DNA of 64,000 nt from Betaproteobacteria bacterium (GCA_016709965.1 JADJLT010000002.1:124001-188000), one strand, 5' to 3'; positions 26,460 to 35,681 are shown, counted from the first letter of the stretch. Notes: generated by a model not told the origin, from the sequence alone. Program-made: numbers and translations.

Positions 26460-27338
26460 ATGGTCCCCATTTCGCTGTTCATCTGGATCACACTGGAAAC
26501 TTCTGCCTACTTGGCCTTCGGCCGACACTTCCTGCACCTCGACTGGCCGCTAGCCACCATCGGAGCCATCAATTGCCTGCTCGGACTGCGTTTCTGGATG
26601 AATGCCACAACCTGGTTTTTCGGCATGAAATTCGCGTCGCCGGCACCCAGTCTTGGTTTCATGGGTCGGCTCCGGATCATGGTCGACGAATACTTTGCCT
26701 TTCTGCTCACCTTCCTCCTCGTCATTCCGTTTGAGCGCCTCTGGATGCCGGCAGACCATCTGCCGTCCGGCAAACGCCCCATCCTGCTGGTCCATGGCTA
26801 CGGCTGCAGCCGCGGTGTCTGGTGGCTGCTCCGCCGTCGACTGGAAGCAGCGGGACATACGGTCGCCACGATCAGCCTGGTGCCGCCCTATACCAGCATG
26901 GGCAAGCTGGTGCCACTGCTGCATCAGCGTATCGAGGAAGTCTGCGCCGAAACCGGCAGCAAACGAGTCACACTGGTCGGGCACAGCATGGGTGGCCTGA
27001 TTTGCCGCTCCTACCTGGCCCGCCACGGAACCCAGCGCGTCAACTGCCTGATAACCCTGGCCACGCCACATGCCGGAAGCCTCCTGAGCAAAATCGGCTT
27101 GGGCCAGAACTCACGGGAGATGACACCCGGATCATTATGGCTGCGCGATATGGCGACCGAAAAAATCAGCATTCCGGTCATCAGCCTGCGCAATGCTTAC
27201 GACAACTACGTCATGCCACAGGATAACCAGCGCTTGCCCGGCGCCCGTGATGTTGAACTGCCACCGGTCGGTCATATCGCCATGCTTTATGATGAGCGGG
27301 TTGCCAATCTGCTGCTTGAACTGTTCAAATCCGACTAG
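26460..27338 (+). CDS. Alpha/beta-hydrolase, lipase-like
   Basis: 292 residues from ATG 26460. Two or three N-terminal hydrophobic segments (about 4-25, 35-50 and 75-95) are followed by an alpha/beta-hydrolase domain. The oxyanion part is LLVHGYGCSRGVWWLL and the nucleophile elbow is TLVGHSMGGLICRSYLARHG; the His is likely in PPVGHIAM. This resembles the PGAP1/lipase class 2 group. Membrane anchored with an uncertain substrate. It starts 7 bp after dnaQ and ends 2 bp before apeB. Confidence 0.86.
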   Translation: MVPISLFIWITLETSAYLAFGRHFLHLDWPLATIGAINCLLGLRFWMNATTWFFGMKFASPAPSLGFMGRLRIMVDEYFAFLLTFLLVIPFERLWMPADHLPSGKRPILLVHGYGCSRGVWWLLRRRLEAAGHTVATISLVPPYTSMGKLVPLLHQRIEEVCAETGSKRVTLVGHSMGGLICRSYLARHGTQRVNCLITLATPHAGSLLSKIGLGQNSREMTPGSLWLRDMATEKISIPVISLRNAYDNYVMPQDNQRLPGARDVELPPVGHIAMLYDERVANLLLELFKSD

Positions 27339-27340
27339 CC

Positions 27341-28645
27341 ATGAATATTCCTGATACCACCCGCGCCCAAGCCAGCGACCTGCTCGATTTCATCGATGCC
27401 AGCCCCAGCCCCTGGCATGCTGCCCAGACCTGTGAATCGCGGCTAACCGCAGCGGGTTTCAGCCAGCTTCACGAGCATGAGCGCTGGACATTGAAAGCCG
27501 GCGGCCGCCATTACGTGGTCCGCGGTGGCGCTTCGATCATCGCCTTCATCGTTGGCCACCAGCCAGCCGCCGAAACCGGGCTGCGCCTGATTGGCGCGCA
27601 TACCGACTCACCGGGCCTGCGCCTCAAACCGAAGCCGGCAGAAGACGCCGCCGGCATGGTAAGGCTTGGCGTCGAAGTTTACGGCGGCCCCATTCTCGCT
27701 ACCTTTGCCGACCGTGACCTGTCGCTGGCCGGACGCGTCAATGTCCGCACGCCGGGCGGCTTTACCTCCCGCCTCGTTCGTTTTACCGAGCCGTTGCTGC
27801 GTCTGCCCAACCTGGCCATCCACATGAATCGCGAGGTCAATGAGAACGGTCTGAAATTCAACAAGCAAACCGAACTGCCCTTGCTGCTAGGCCTATCCGA
27901 AGACGGGACGAAAGCCGAAGCCCGCTTCCGCCAGCCGATCGCCAACGCGCTCGGCGTCGAACCCGGCGATTTGCTGACTTGGGAATTGAACGCCTACGAC
28001 ACGCAGAAAGGCACCCTCTGGGGCGTTGACCGCGAATTTGTTGCCAATAGCCAACTCGACAACCTCGCCTCGTGTCACGCTGCGCTGAGTGCCCTGCTCG
28101 CCACACCAGCCCCTGCCGCTACCTGTATTTGCGCTTTCTTCGACCACGAAGAGGTGGGCAGCGAGAGTGCCGCCGGCGCCGGCGGCAGCTTCGTTTCCGA
28201 TGTCGTCTGCCGACTGGCCGCCAGCGCCGGGCTGGACAGCGAAGACCAGCGCCGTATGCTGGCGCAGAGCTTCTTCATCAGCGCTGACATGGCCCATGGC
28301 TGGCATCCGAACTTCCCCGCGGCCTACGAACCCTGCCATCACGCGCTGGTCAACGCTGGCCCGGTCATCAAGAGCAACGCCAACCAGCGCTACAGCACCA
28401 GCGCCGATACGGCAGCCCGCTTCATGGCCATCTGCGAAAAAGCCGGCGTACCCTGTCAGCAATACGCCCACCGCACCGACCTCGGCTGCGGCAGTACCAT
28501 CGGCCCCATCGTGGCTTCGCGGCTGGGCATTCCCAGCGTCGATGTCGGTTCACCGATGTGGGCCATGCACAGCATTCGCGAAAGTGCCGGGGTGCTCGAC
28601 CACGGCTACATGATTGCTGCCCTGACCACCGCATTCACTGACTGA
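27341..28645 (+). CDS. apeB: M18 family aminopeptidase
   Basis: 434 residues, typical of M18 metalloaminopeptidases (aspartyl aminopeptidase type). Metal ligands and catalytic residues are visible in RLIGAHTDSPGLRLKPKP, CAFFDHEEVGSESAAGAGG and FFISADMAHGWHPNF; GPVIKSNANQRYSTSA and the last His in SPMWAMHSIRESAG complete the site. Cytoplasmic. The GVDRE segment at about 28025 resembles the dispersed element's core by chance (see rejected items). Confidence 0.95.
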   Translation: MNIPDTTRAQASDLLDFIDASPSPWHAAQTCESRLTAAGFSQLHEHERWTLKAGGRHYVVRGGASIIAFIVGHQPAAETGLRLIGAHTDSPGLRLKPKPAEDAAGMVRLGVEVYGGPILATFADRDLSLAGRVNVRTPGGFTSRLVRFTEPLLRLPNLAIHMNREVNENGLKFNKQTELPLLLGLSEDGTKAEARFRQPIANALGVEPGDLLTWELNAYDTQKGTLWGVDREFVANSQLDNLASCHAALSALLATPAPAATCICAFFDHEEVGSESAAGAGGSFVSDVVCRLAASAGLDSEDQRRMLAQSFFISADMAHGWHPNFPAAYEPCHHALVNAGPVIKSNANQRYSTSADTAARFMAICEKAGVPCQQYAHRTDLGCGSTIGPIVASRLGIPSVDVGSPMWAMHSIRESAGVLDHGYMIAALTTAFTD

Positions 28646-28646
28646 C

Positions 28647-29195
28647 ATGAACGATCTGATCCTGTTACTGGCCGGCACCGCTGTTGTTGTCTGGCTGTCA
28701 AGAAAACCGCTGCGCAAGCCGGGCAGCCACGGCTTTTATCGCTTCTTCGCCTGGGAGGCCATTCTCGGGCTGGTCGTGCTGAATCACGGCGTCTGGGGTG
28801 ACGATCCCTATTCGCCCCACCAGTTCACTTCGTGGATGCTGATGCTGCTGAGTATTTTCCTGGTCGCCGAAGGCACGCGAACCTTGCGCCGCCATGGTGC
28901 AGCCAGTGCCAAGCGCGACGATGGCTCGTTCTACGAATTCGAGAAGACCACCCAAGTCGTTTCACACGGCATTTTTGGCTACATCCGCCATCCGATGTAC
29001 GCCTCGCTGCTGGCATTGGCCTGGGGTGCTTTCTTTCAGGACCCCAGCCTGATCGGCACCTTTATCGCCGGGCTGGCTACGCTGTTTCTGTGGCTGACGG
29101 CAAAAGCTGACGAGCAGGAGTGCCTTGCCTACTTCGGTGCGCCTTACGCCGACTACATGCAGGGCACCAAGCGGTTTATCCCGTTCCTACTCTGA
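28647..29195 (+). CDS. Isoprenylcysteine carboxyl methyltransferase-family membrane protein
   Basis: 182 residues with about five membrane helices. The C-terminal pattern HGIFGYIRHPMYASLLALAW, then EEC-type residues KADEQECLAYFGAPYADYM, is the ICMT/PEMT signature that binds SAM at the membrane face. Bacterial substrates are mostly unknown. It starts 1 bp after apeB, and its end overlaps the convergent gene by 9 bp. Confidence 0.88.
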   Translation: MNDLILLLAGTAVVVWLSRKPLRKPGSHGFYRFFAWEAILGLVVLNHGVWGDDPYSPHQFTSWMLMLLSIFLVAEGTRTLRRHGAASAKRDDGSFYEFEKTTQVVSHGIFGYIRHPMYASLLALAWGAFFQDPSLIGTFIAGLATLFLWLTAKADEQECLAYFGAPYADYMQGTKRFIPFLL

Positions 29196-29522
29196 AATTG
29201 CCTTTGTTCCCATCATTTCATTGCAGGTAGCCCGCCCAAAGGTTTCAGCCTTCTTCGGACTGGAAATCTGCGGCTCGGCATAAATGCGACGGATGATGTG
29301 GTTGGTGATGCGAGCCCCGTCGCCGCCGTCTTCTTCAAACAACTTCATCGGTTGGCCACGTTCGCGATTGTAGAAAGTCTGCAAGGCATGGTCGCGAACA
29401 CGTTCGCAAAAACGAATTCGCTGGGCATCCGGCATGCTGTCGTCGATTGGCCCGGCATGGCCGTGTGCCCAAACACAACCAACCGTCAACAAGGCGAGCA
29501 GCGACATGATGAAACGTTTCAT
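29187..29522 (-). CDS. Small secreted protein of unknown function
   Basis: 111 residues with a signal peptide (MKRFIMSLLALLTVGCVWA) and a short His-containing mature N-terminus. Two mature cysteines (RFCERVRDH and FGRATCNEMMG) could form a disulphide. No family recognised. It overlaps the cytochrome c4 gene by 4 bp, so it is likely translated with it and perhaps periplasmic in the same pathway. Confidence 0.7.
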   Translation of the reverse strand: MKRFIMSLLALLTVGCVWAHGHAGPIDDSMPDAQRIRFCERVRDHALQTFYNRERGQPMKLFEEDGGDGARITNHIIRRIYAEPQISSPKKAETFGRATCNEMMGTKAISE

Positions 29523-30181
29523 TCTTTCGGCCCCTGTATTGAGGTGAGATAAGCCAGGATGTCCTGAATATCCTGCGGCTTGAGTGCATTCAACAGGCCG
29601 ACCGTGCCTTCTTCGTCATGCGGCCGATCACCCTTCAGGTAGAGATCAACCTGACGCTGCAAATAGTTCGTGTATTGCCCGAGCAGCATCGGGAACATGC
29701 CACGACCGCGGCCGGTCTTGCCATGACAGGCGGCACACTGCTTCTGGAAAATCCTCTCACCATTGACCAGATCACCCTCGACACGCGGAATGATCATCAC
29801 CTTTTCAGCCATTCGAAGCTTGGTCAGCGCATCCTCGGTGCCGGTATAGGTCGGCATTTTTGTATCGAGTTCGATCCCGTTCAGATAGGCCGCAATGTCC
29901 TTGATATCAGCATCCGATAATTCGCGCTCCTGCGTATAGGGAAACATCGGGATATTCACCCGAGTGCGCGCCCGAAAGCTTTTCAGCTGACTTTCGATGT
30001 ATTTGACCTGCTGGCCAGCGATACGCGGGTATTCGCCTCGCTTGCCCCCCTGGCCGTTATCGCTGTGGCATGCGGCACAGGTACCATTGATTTCCTTGCC
30101 TTTTTCCAGGTCGACCGCAGCAGCTGGATAGCTCGTAGCCAGCGCGACGGCACAAAGCGAAAAGCGCAGAAAATTCAGCAT
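29519..30181 (-). CDS. Diheme cytochrome c (c4 type)
   Basis: 220 residues from ATG 30181; the longer frame runs through the RegA box and is not used. Signal peptide, then two class I cytochrome domains with CAACHSDNGQGG and CAACHGKTGRGRG heme sites and IAGQQVKYIESQL / LLGQYTNYLQRQV repeats. Cytochrome c4 passes electrons from the bc1 complex to terminal oxidases or reductases in the periplasm. The element copy G encodes the region around the signal-peptide cleavage site (YPAAAVDLEKGKEIN). It diverges from regB, with a RegA-type box between. Confidence 0.92.
   Translation of the reverse strand: MLNFLRFSLCAVALATSYPAAAVDLEKGKEINGTCAACHSDNGQGGKRGEYPRIAGQQVKYIESQLKSFRARTRVNIPMFPYTQERELSDADIKDIAAYLNGIELDTKMPTYTGTEDALTKLRMAEKVMIIPRVEGDLVNGERIFQKQCAACHGKTGRGRGMFPMLLGQYTNYLQRQVDLYLKGDRPHDEEGTVGLLNALKPQDIQDILAYLTSIQGPKE
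30089..30120 (+). repeat. Dispersed 33-bp element, copy G (cytochrome c4 signal-peptide region)
   Basis: GATTTCCTTGCC, TTTTT, CCAGGTCGACCGCAG. Read in frame on the other strand as AAVDLEKGKEI around the signal-peptidase site. Confidence 0.7.
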
Positions 30182-30204
30182 GCAAAGCGACTCCTGATAA
30201 CGAT

Positions 30205-30219
30205 GCGGCAAATTGTCGC
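30205..30219. promoter_or_regulatory. RegA/PrrA-type binding box between cytochrome c4 and regBA
   Basis: GCGGCAAATTGTCGC matches the published RegA/RegR-type pattern GNGRCRNNNNGNCGC at every fixed position. It lies inside a 21-bp near-palindrome (30202-30222), 24 bp before the cytochrome start and 49 bp before regB. Nearly identical to the box upstream of nosZ. Confidence 0.75.
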
Positions 30220-30267
30220 ATCCATCGCACATCTGAAAATTGACACAAATCACGCATAATTCGCTCC

Positions 30268-31527
30268 ATGCTACTTGCCCCCTGCCTGATCGAGAATGCG
30301 GACCACCTGGCCAATCTGCGCCGTCTGGTCGGTGGACGATGGGTAGTACTGGCTTTGCTGGCACAACTCATCATGATCGGACCAGGCCTGCTGGAGATTC
30401 CGGTACCCCAGGTACCATTGCTGGGCATCATCGCCATCGCCGGAGTTTTCAATGCCTACGCGCAATTTCGGGTCGCCAGATCGAGGACTGCCACGGCTGG
30501 CGAATTATTCAGTCATCTGCTGTTCGACATCGGTGTGCTGGGTGCCTTGGTTTTCCTCAGCGGCGGTGCAGCAAACCCGCTCGTTTCACTGCTTCTGCCC
30601 CCCGTTGCGATTGCCGCGCTGACCCTGCCGGCGCGCTGCGTGGCCATTATTACCGCCAGCGCTATTGCCACTTATTCGCTGCTGATGGTCTATTATCTGC
30701 CGCTGGCCATGGCCGATGCAACGCGCGCCACCCGCCTGCATCTGGGCGGCATGTGGCTGATTTTCGTCATCTCGGCGGTGATGATCGGCTGGATCATCGT
30801 GCGCACGACCCGGATCATTCGCCAACGCGATGCCGAACTGGCCACTGCCCGCGAACAAGCCTTGCGCGACGAAAGGATCATGGCCATGGGTACGCTCGCC
30901 GCCGGCGCCGCGCACGAACTGGGCACGCCGCTCGGCACCATGTCCCTGCTCGCCGGCGAACTGGCCAACGACACCAGCCTGAGCGATCCGGTTCGTCAGG
31001 ATATCGCCCTGCTCCGCCAGCAAATCAGCGTTTGCAAGGAAATCATCACCGGCCTGTCGCGCCGCGCCGGTGCCGAACGGCTTGAAAATACACCATTGCA
31101 ATCAGTCGACCGCTGGCTCGAACACCTGCGCCATAACTGGCACGCGGCACGACCGCAGGCCGGCAGTCGGCTGATTGTGGCCAGCGACGGTCAAGCACCC
31201 GAAATCCTTGCCGACCCTCGGCTGGAACAGGCCGTGCTCAATCTGCTGAATAACGCCGCCAATGCCACGACAACACCGCTGGAAGTACGCCTAGCGTGGG
31301 CAAGCGACATTGTCTGCATCGACATCCGTGACCGCGGCCCAGGTTTTCCGCCGGACGTACTGGCGCTGGGCGGCCAAACCAGTTTTCCTGCTCACGAGCA
31401 CGGTAGCGGCGTCGGCCTGATGCTGACACGCAGCGCCATCGAACAGCTTGGCGGCACGCTGACCCTCGCCAACCCTGAAGAAGGCGGCGCGCTCGCCCGT
31501 ATCGAATTGCCCCGGATACAGCCATGA
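30268..31527 (+). CDS. regB: Redox-sensing histidine kinase, RegB/PrrB family
   Basis: 419 residues. Six membrane helices (about 25-185), then the kinase. The H-box GAAHELGTPLGTMSLLAGEL is the signature of RegB/PrrB/ActS, and N-box ALEQAVLNLLNNAANATT-like residues and the G-boxes (DIRDRGPGFP, HGSGVGLMLT) follow. The family senses respiratory redox state through quinones and a cysteine; a conserved-type Cys lies after the H-box (QQISVCKEIITGLSR). Overlaps regA by 4 bp. Confidence 0.93.
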   Translation: MLLAPCLIENADHLANLRRLVGGRWVVLALLAQLIMIGPGLLEIPVPQVPLLGIIAIAGVFNAYAQFRVARSRTATAGELFSHLLFDIGVLGALVFLSGGAANPLVSLLLPPVAIAALTLPARCVAIITASAIATYSLLMVYYLPLAMADATRATRLHLGGMWLIFVISAVMIGWIIVRTTRIIRQRDAELATAREQALRDERIMAMGTLAAGAAHELGTPLGTMSLLAGELANDTSLSDPVRQDIALLRQQISVCKEIITGLSRRAGAERLENTPLQSVDRWLEHLRHNWHAARPQAGSRLIVASDGQAPEILADPRLEQAVLNLLNNAANATTTPLEVRLAWASDIVCIDIRDRGPGFPPDVLALGGQTSFPAHEHGSGVGLMLTRSAIEQLGGTLTLANPEEGGALARIELPRIQP

Positions 31528-32057
31528 ATGAACCGATGCTGGTCATCGACGACGACCCGAGTTTCAACGCCATTCTGGTTCGCACGCTGGAACGTCGCGG
31601 CCAGCCAGCCTTCGGTGCACTCGACGCCGTTACAGCGCTGCAAGCGGCGCACGACAGGCAAGTCAGCCGCGTCGTACTCGATCTCAACTTGAATGGCAGC
31701 TCCGGACTGGCCCTGATCCCGCAACTGCTGGCCATCAACCCCGATTGCCGGATCGTTGTGCTGACCGGTTATGCCAGCATTACCACCGCCGTCGACGCGG
31801 TCAAGCTGGGCGCCATCCAATACCTGGCCAAGCCGGTCGAAATCGAAGCCATCCTCAACGCCTTCGAGGATGACGGCCCTCCGGATGTCGACATCGCTGC
31901 ATCCGATGAACCGCTGTCAGTCGACCGGCTGGAGTGGGAACATATCCAGCGCGTACTTAACGAAAACGACGGCAACATCTCCGCCACCGCCCGCGCCCTG
32001 AAGATGCATCGGCGAACCCTGCAGCGCAAGCTCGCCAAGCGGCCAGTCCGGACCTGA
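31524..32057 (+). CDS. regA: Redox response regulator, RegA/PrrA family
   Basis: 177 residues. Receiver (about 1-120) with IDDDPSF acidic residues, phosphoacceptor in RVVLDLNLNGSSG and Lys in YLAKPVE, then a Fis-type helix-turn-helix at the end (NISATARALKMHRRTLQRKL). This short receiver-Fis layout without an AAA domain is typical of RegA/PrrA/ActR. Expected to control respiration, nitrogen oxide reduction and redox-balancing genes. Two matching DNA boxes are in this window (30205-30219 and 40185-40199). Confidence 0.94.
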   Translation: MNEPMLVIDDDPSFNAILVRTLERRGQPAFGALDAVTALQAAHDRQVSRVVLDLNLNGSSGLALIPQLLAINPDCRIVVLTGYASITTAVDAVKLGAIQYLAKPVEIEAILNAFEDDGPPDVDIAASDEPLSVDRLEWEHIQRVLNENDGNISATARALKMHRRTLQRKLAKRPVRT

Positions 32058-32092
32058 TTTCGATTTTGGACGTTTTTTCCAGTTGACCGCGG
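32056..32092 (+). repeat. Dispersed 33-bp element, copy H (regA/ndh junction)
   Basis: TTCGATTTTGGACG, TTTTTT, CCAGTTGACCGCGG. The element fills the whole 41-bp gap between the convergent stops of regA and ndh. Confidence 0.85.
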
Positions 32093-32098
32093 GATCGC

Positions 32099-33472
32099 CT
32101 AATGGAGCTTGACGTGCGGCTCCGTCCGACGCGTAATCAGGCGGGCCAGGGTATCCAGCGCCACCTTGACGAATCCATGCAAGGCCAGCTCATGCAATTT
32201 GTAGAGGGAGGTGTACATCAGCCGGGCGAACAAGCCTTCAACCCACAGATTGCCGCCGACCAACCCACCCATCAGATTGCCGACCGTTGAATAACGGCCG
32301 AGCGAAACCAGCGAACCGAAATCGCGGTAGCGCCAGGGCTTGAGCGGTCGACCGGCCAGCCGGGCGCCGATCTGGGCAAAGATGTGGTTTGCCTGCTGAT
32401 GGGCAGCCTGGGCACGGGGCGGCACCAGGGTACCTTCCGCCTTACCGATCCATTGACAGGCCGCGCAATCGCCGAGCGCAAAAATGTTTTCATCGCGCGT
32501 CGTCTGCAAGGTCGGCAGGACGACCAGCTGATTGATCCGGTTGCTTTCCAGGCCGCCAAAATCCTTCAGCATTTCAGGTGCCTTGACGCCGGCAGCCCAG
32601 ACCACCAGTTCAGCCGGAATCACTTCGCCGGAAGCCAGTCGCAAACCATCTGCCATGACCTCGGCCACCGTCGCCTGCGTTTTGACCTCGACGCCGATCT
32701 TGGCCAGCAGACGCATGGCCGCCAGCGACACGCGTTCCGGCACGGCCGGCAAGACGCGTGGCGCTGCCTCAATCAGAATAATGCGGACATCTTCACCCGG
32801 ATTGATCCGGTCCAGTCCGTAGGAAACCAGCGCCCGGGCCATGTTGTGCAGCTCGGCCGCCAGTTCCACCCCCGTGGCGCCAGCGCCGATGATGGCCACC
32901 GTCAGCTGGCCGGGGCGATGCTCCTCACGCTGTGCATGCGCACGGATACAGGCATTGACCATGCGCCGATGGAAGCGCTGTGCCTGCTCCGGCGTCTCCA
33001 GAGCAATGGCGTGCTCCTTGACACCCGGCACGCCAAAATCGTTGGTCAGGCTGCCGATGGCGATGACCAGGGTATCGTAACGAAACACCCGCGGCGAAAT
33101 AACTTCTTCACCCTGCTCATCGATATAAGGCGCCGTGATCACTTGCCGCTTCGCACGGTCGATGGCCACCACCTCGCCGAAGCGGTAACGATAGCCATGC
33201 CAGTAGGACTGCGCCAGGTGGTTCAGCTCGTAGGTTGCGAGGTCCATGCTGCCGGCCGCAATCTCGTGCAGATGCGGCTTCCAGAAATGGGTTCGCGAAC
33301 GTTCGATCAAGGTGATCGCCGCCTTGCCCTTCTTGCCGAGCTGATCGCCGAGCCGGGTTGCCAGCTCCAGCCCCCCCGCGCCGCCACCCACGATGACGAC
33401 CTGATGAAGATTGGCATCCGGGCCAATCACGTTAAAAGGTGGATGCTCTCCGCCGGTGGTGGACTGCGTCAT
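32099..33472 (-). CDS. ndh: Type II NADH dehydrogenase
   Basis: 457 residues. Single-subunit, non-proton-pumping NADH:quinone oxidoreductase. N-terminal FAD site VVIVGGGAGGLELATRLG, NADH site TVAIIGAGATGVELAAELHN, and the IFALGDCAACQW motif before the C-terminus. The C-terminal region (about 370-440) has amphipathic membrane-associated helices and ends RTEPHVKLH. Lone transcription unit, convergent with regA. Confidence 0.93.
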   Translation of the reverse strand: MTQSTTGGEHPPFNVIGPDANLHQVVIVGGGAGGLELATRLGDQLGKKGKAAITLIERSRTHFWKPHLHEIAAGSMDLATYELNHLAQSYWHGYRYRFGEVVAIDRAKRQVITAPYIDEQGEEVISPRVFRYDTLVIAIGSLTNDFGVPGVKEHAIALETPEQAQRFHRRMVNACIRAHAQREEHRPGQLTVAIIGAGATGVELAAELHNMARALVSYGLDRINPGEDVRIILIEAAPRVLPAVPERVSLAAMRLLAKIGVEVKTQATVAEVMADGLRLASGEVIPAELVVWAAGVKAPEMLKDFGGLESNRINQLVVLPTLQTTRDENIFALGDCAACQWIGKAEGTLVPPRAQAAHQQANHIFAQIGARLAGRPLKPWRYRDFGSLVSLGRYSTVGNLMGGLVGGNLWVEGLFARLMYTSLYKLHELALHGFVKVALDTLARLITRRTEPHVKLH

Positions 33473-33709
33473 GCTGATCTCGCTGAGTTAGGAGGTTTCC
33501 GGTCATGACAGGGCATCATTGGCTGATCGCCCTGCACTGTATTTGCCTTATCACCGCAATAAATGCGCCATGACCAAGGCCGGCTTGCCCCCCGCAAAAC
33601 ATGACGGATCGGCCTGACAAGCTGATGATTTCCGGCTCACTGCGAGCAAAAATTGAGCAGTCGGCAGCAAAATTGAACACAGTCCGGCCCAAGTAGCCGG
33701 CAAAACCCT

Positions 33710-33747
33710 GATTTTCGATTTTCGGCTTTTTTTCCAGTTGACCGCGG
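33710..33747 (+). repeat. Dispersed 33-bp element, copy I
   Basis: GATTTTCGATTTTCGGC, a T run, CCAGTTGACCGCGG. About 70 bp before the terminator of the cytochrome gene, not overlapping a gene. The CCAG in place of CCGG is shared with copy H. Confidence 0.82.
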
Positions 33748-33814
33748 CACTCAGCTAGCGCAGCAAGAAAGCCGTGCGAAGCGTCTTCTGGTGAGTTCTC
33801 AGCGCACACAAATG

Positions 33815-33853
33815 AAAAAAGCCCTGACCGGCACGCGGCCGATCAGGGCTTTT
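33815..33853. terminator. Rho-independent terminator after the monoheme cytochrome gene
   Basis: AAAAGCCCTGA (33817-33827) pairs with TCAGGGCTTTT (33843-33853) around a GC-rich 15-base loop, with A/T runs on both sides. Confidence 0.88.
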
Positions 33854-33880
33854 CAGGCAGAACTACTGCCTGAGCTGGCT

Positions 33881-34261
33881 TTACTTGAGCGACATCAGGT
33901 AGGCAATCACGTCAGCCCGCGCTGCAGCATCGTCCAAGCCGTCGTACTTCATCTTGCCGGCCGGAACGACCTTCTTCGGGTGGGTAATGTAGGCGTCGAC
34001 CTTCTCCGGACTCCAGGTGATTCCACTTTGCTTCATGGGTTCGGAATAGCCTGAGAATTCAGCCACCGTCCCTGCCTTGCGGCCGAAAACGCCGTGCAGA
34101 CTGGGGGCTTTTTTCTGCTTGCCAGCGACCGCACTGTGACAATCCCCGCATTCTTCTGCGAAGACGTCGGCGCCCTTCTTGGCATCTCCGGCCGCCCAGG
34201 CTTGGGCAACGACCAGTACGGAAGCCAGACCGAAAACAAAACTGATTTGATGTTTTTTCAT
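33881..34261 (-). CDS. Monoheme cytochrome c (class I)
   Basis: 126 residues: signal peptide ending AQAWA, heme site CGDCH (about residues 38-42), and sixth-ligand Met in VVPAGKMKYDGL near the C-terminus. The layout LHGVFGRKAG with YSEPMKQSGITWSPEKVDAYI is that of cytochrome c2/c550. Periplasmic soluble electron carrier. It follows the heme-bearing barrel gene by 16 bp in the same direction, so the two products probably work together. Confidence 0.92.
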   Translation of the reverse strand: MKKHQISFVFGLASVLVVAQAWAAGDAKKGADVFAEECGDCHSAVAGKQKKAPSLHGVFGRKAGTVAEFSGYSEPMKQSGITWSPEKVDAYITHPKKVVPAGKMKYDGLDDAAARADVIAYLMSLK

Positions 34262-34277
34262 GGGATGCGCTTAAAGC

Positions 34278-35681
34278 TTAAATTGAAGTCCAGAGGAACA
34301 GCATAGTGGTGTTGTTGTCATGGGCACGACGCTCATTGCCTTCGCTATCCAGATAGGTGGAGCCGCCCATGAAGCGGGTGTAGCCGGTGTATTGGATGCC
34401 GAGACGAACATTGGCCCAGCCGCCACCCCACGAACCTTCCTTGCCCCAGGGCGTCCAGTCAGCCTGCAGGATATAACCCGAGGTATTCGGACGGCCATTG
34501 ATCGAGCCGGTAGGCGAACCTGTGCCATCACCATTGGTGTCGCTGGTGTAGAGGCCGGCGTTGCTCTTGCCGCGCATGTCGAACAAGCCCAGCGTACCGC
34601 CCCAGGTCTGGTCGTAGTGGTATGAACCGGCGACACGCAGCTGGTTGATGCTGTTGTGCTCGGCACCCGGATCCGAGAAGTCCAGACGCTGCCATTCCTT
34701 CACATAGCTCGCGTTGGCGGTGAAGATATGCTTGCGATTGCCGAGGTATTGATAAGAGGCGTCGATACCCAGATCGCGATACTTGTCGGCAACGCCCAGT
34801 TCGGTGCGGTCCGGCTGGATGTCAGCACTGAATCCAAGCAGGCCAATCGAGAAGTTGTCGCGCTTGCGATCCTTGAAATAGGCAACGCGGCCGTAAGTGC
34901 CGACACCCTTGAACTTGCCCAGATCATCGGTATTGAAGATGCGAATGGTATTCTTGGACAGGTTGGTGTACAGGCCGAGTTCGGCATAGATGCTGTCATC
35001 GTAGAAAGCATAGGCGTTCAGGCCCATCACACCACCGCCCAGACTTTCAACCATGGGCGCCATCGGACCGAAGCCGGCGTTGAAGTCTGACGAGGTGTAC
35101 GGGAAGCGCCATTGACCCAGCGTATTGAACGGATCGGTCAGGGTCGGATTGCTGTTCAGCGAAACACCCACCGTCATTTCCTTGTCGCCCAGCTTCAAGC
35201 TGCGGGCGTAGCGCAGGTCAGCCTGATCCATGACGAATTTCCGGTCCACACCGGAGTAGGTAATCTGGGTAAACGAGCCGAAATTGTCAGCCAGGCGGCC
35301 GGCAACAAATACCGAAGCCTCCTGCATGGCCAGATTGTCGTTGGTGTCAAAGTTGGTCGGCTTATCGGTGGCCGGCACATCTTTCGCGTTGTGCGTGGCG
35401 TTCACCACCATCATGGCCGACAGCGGGATTTTTCCACCCTTGCCATCGGTATCGGTATAGCCACCGATCTTGAATCGGATGCCATACGGCGTCAGTTGCG
35501 GGCCAAAGCCGCCGACGTGACAAGCCGCACATTCCGAGCCGGTCTGCCGCGCGTAGCTGGGAACGGCCTGGGCCGGGGACATCGACAGCGCAAGCATGAC
35601 TCCGCCACCGATCAACGCTGCAATGCGACCGAAGCCTGGATGCTGCCGGATTTCTCTGGGTAGTGCATTCAAGATGCTCAT
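34278..35681 (-). CDS. Outer-membrane beta-barrel protein with one N-terminal heme c site
   Basis: 467 residues from ATG 35681 (GAGGA six bases upstream). Signal peptide ending SPAQA, then a heme motif CAACHVGGFGPQLTPYGIRF within the first mature residues. The remaining 380 or so residues alternate polar and aromatic residues in barrel fashion and end in an aromatic-hydrophobic strand (TTMLFLWTSI), as outer-membrane porins do. A porin with a single heme at its periplasmic mouth could pass electrons or act as an anchored cytochrome. No experimentally defined family comes to mind. It diverges from a NapC-type gene across a long inverted repeat. Confidence 0.82.
   Translation of the reverse strand: MSILNALPREIRQHPGFGRIAALIGGGVMLALSMSPAQAVPSYARQTGSECAACHVGGFGPQLTPYGIRFKIGGYTDTDGKGGKIPLSAMMVVNATHNAKDVPATDKPTNFDTNDNLAMQEASVFVAGRLADNFGSFTQITYSGVDRKFVMDQADLRYARSLKLGDKEMTVGVSLNSNPTLTDPFNTLGQWRFPYTSSDFNAGFGPMAPMVESLGGGVMGLNAYAFYDDSIYAELGLYTNLSKNTIRIFNTDDLGKFKGVGTYGRVAYFKDRKRDNFSIGLLGFSADIQPDRTELGVADKYRDLGIDASYQYLGNRKHIFTANASYVKEWQRLDFSDPGAEHNSINQLRVAGSYHYDQTWGGTLGLFDMRGKSNAGLYTSDTNGDGTGSPTGSINGRPNTSGYILQADWTPWGKEGSWGGGWANVRLGIQYTGYTRFMGGSTYLDSEGNERRAHDNNTTMLFLWTSI

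Larger units (their letters stand above)
33473..33880. other. Intergenic region upstream of ndh
   Basis: About 400 bp without a believable gene; a 97-codon frame on the minus strand here is made partly of the dispersed element and has no homologue-like features. It holds copy I of the element and a bidirectional terminator, both downstream of the cytochrome gene at 33881, and presumably the ndh promoter near 33480-33560, which I cannot place. Confidence 0.6.

Noticed and set aside
28023..28045. GCGTTGACCGCGAATTTG inside apeB resembles the element core
   Set aside because: The flanking AT tract and T run are missing and the residues fit the M18 family.
30240..30260. TTGACA and CATAAT upstream of regB taken as a promoter
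   Set aside because: The spacer is only 9 bp, too short for sigma-70.
33516..33809. 97-codon frame upstream of ndh
   Set aside because: Partly made of the dispersed element, no ribosome-binding site, no family features.
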